A DNA stretch of 13,090 bases. Source: Candidatus Pacearchaeota archaeon. Lineage in GTDB: Archaea > Nanoarchaeota > Nanoarchaeia > Pacearchaeales > GW2011-AR1. The notes under the pieces were generated by a model, which was not told the origin of the DNA, made no database searches, and was given only the letters and a program-made list of their open reading frames with translations. This document shows positions 12,726 to 13,090 of this stretch, one piece after another. A program made the translations under genes and the position numbers. The DNA is taken from positions 1 to 13,090 of the forward strand of contig NZER01000019.1 of assembly GCA_002690445.1 (NCBI GenBank), in the 5' to 3' direction. Every line of letters starts with the position of its first letter. The stretch's first letter is position 1.

Positions 12726-12853
12726 ATTGGGATGGTATTCTCTCCTTTGTGATTTTAACACTCATAATATTGGTGGGATGGAGTAGATATAAAGAACAAA
12801 CATTAAAAGAAACAATACAAGGAATAAAAGAACAGGTTAAGAACGATGGATGA
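12722..12853 (+). CDS. Small N-terminally anchored protein, 43 aa
   Basis: The frame encodes MNWDGILSFVILTLIILVGW followed by a charged helical tail, SRYKEQTLKETIQGIKEQVK. A single N-terminal membrane helix plus a cytoplasmic or extracellular coiled helix is the layout of spanin-like or holin-accessory peptides, but also of many unrelated proteins. The start is an ATGA overlap and the stop lies 8 nt inside the next gene. Confidence 0.55.
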   Translation: MNWDGILSFVILTLIILVGWSRYKEQTLKETIQGIKEQVKNDG

Positions 12854-13090
12854 TTACATGACAGACGAAATGACAGATAGCGAATTAATGCGAAAGCATT
12901 TACAAGATGCTGGAATTTCAGAAGAGCATAGGTTCGGAGAGATAGACGCAGAGGAAAAACTAAATCATTTTAAGTTTTTTAAAGATGTTGTTGCTGATGA
13001 GAATATAAAAACCGCAAACCTAACTGAAGATGAGTTGGGAAAAGTTAGAATCCCTGTAAGAACTAATCTTGAAATATCAGAATACTGCAA
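12846..13090 (+). CDS. Acidic protein, 3' end cut by the window
   Basis: The first 81 codons read MDDYMTDEMTDSELMRKHLQ, then an acidic helical region, then NHFKFFKDVVADE and, near the window end, DELGKVRIPVRTNLEISEYC. The frame is open to the last base, so the true length is unknown. The 'ELGxxxIPVRTxxxIxxYC' segment looks ordered and may open a larger domain. The start at 12846 overlaps the previous stop by 8 nt; an ATG at 12850 in another frame stops after three codons. There is no membrane helix so far. Confidence 0.6.
   Translation, partial: MDDYMTDEMTDSELMRKHLQDAGISEEHRFGEIDAEEKLNHFKFFKDVVADENIKTANLTEDELGKVRIPVRTNLEISEYC

Noticed and set aside
12850..12861. ATGA-overlap start at 12850 for the last gene
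   Set aside because: That frame stops after three codons; ATG 12846 opens a frame that continues to the window end.

Overview
The window looks like part of an archaeal virus or an integrated/plasmid relative of one. The DNA is AT-rich. Promoters show archaeal TATA boxes, one of them so close to its ATG that the transcript would be almost leaderless. Ribosome binding sites are GGAGG. Genes are packed with ATGA and TAATG overlaps, and tiny membrane or charged proteins dominate. There are no rRNA, tRNA or metabolic genes. A very long secreted protein carries more than 40 N-glycosylation sequons and Ig-like domains, and a pilin-like class III signal peptide is present; both fit archaea. The host cannot be named from this window; a small-genome, low-GC archaeon is a guess.

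Layout. Positions 6-1098 (minus strand) hold a four-gene block: a CxxC protein, a small helical protein, a winged-helix protein and an OB-fold-like putative ssDNA-binding protein. It reads as a replication or regulation module with its own promoter at 1120-1127. Positions 1099-1348 are non-coding and contain a terminator, a 16-bp inverted repeat with widely spaced arms, a small hairpin and the promoter. Positions 1349-11027 (minus strand) are one long operon of twelve genes: a 44-aa protein, a 1180-aa basic membrane-associated protein, a pilin-like protein, a 1066-aa glycosylated surface protein (likely spike), two polytopic membrane proteins, a nucleotidyltransferase-fold protein, and six small, mostly basic proteins.

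Positions 11042-11129 are a compact divergent promoter region with back-to-back TATA boxes. From 11130 to the window end (plus strand) come two tandem paralogues of a ~75-aa two-helix hydrophobic protein, the best candidates for major capsid/envelope proteins, like those of spindle-shaped archaeal viruses. A hairpin plus T-tract follows that could lower downstream transcription, then a string of very small genes linked by ATGA overlaps, and finally a gene that runs off the end.

Working model (inference): the plus-strand pair supplies the abundant membrane capsid protein. The minus-strand operon supplies the spike, the large internal or membrane protein, accessory membrane proteins and basic proteins that may contact DNA. 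The left block handles DNA binding and control. No terminase, portal, HK97 or double-jelly-roll capsid protein is visible, which supports a membrane-based virion rather than a tailed or icosahedral one. No integrase, replicase or packaging ATPase lies in the window, so identity and completeness must come from flanking sequence.
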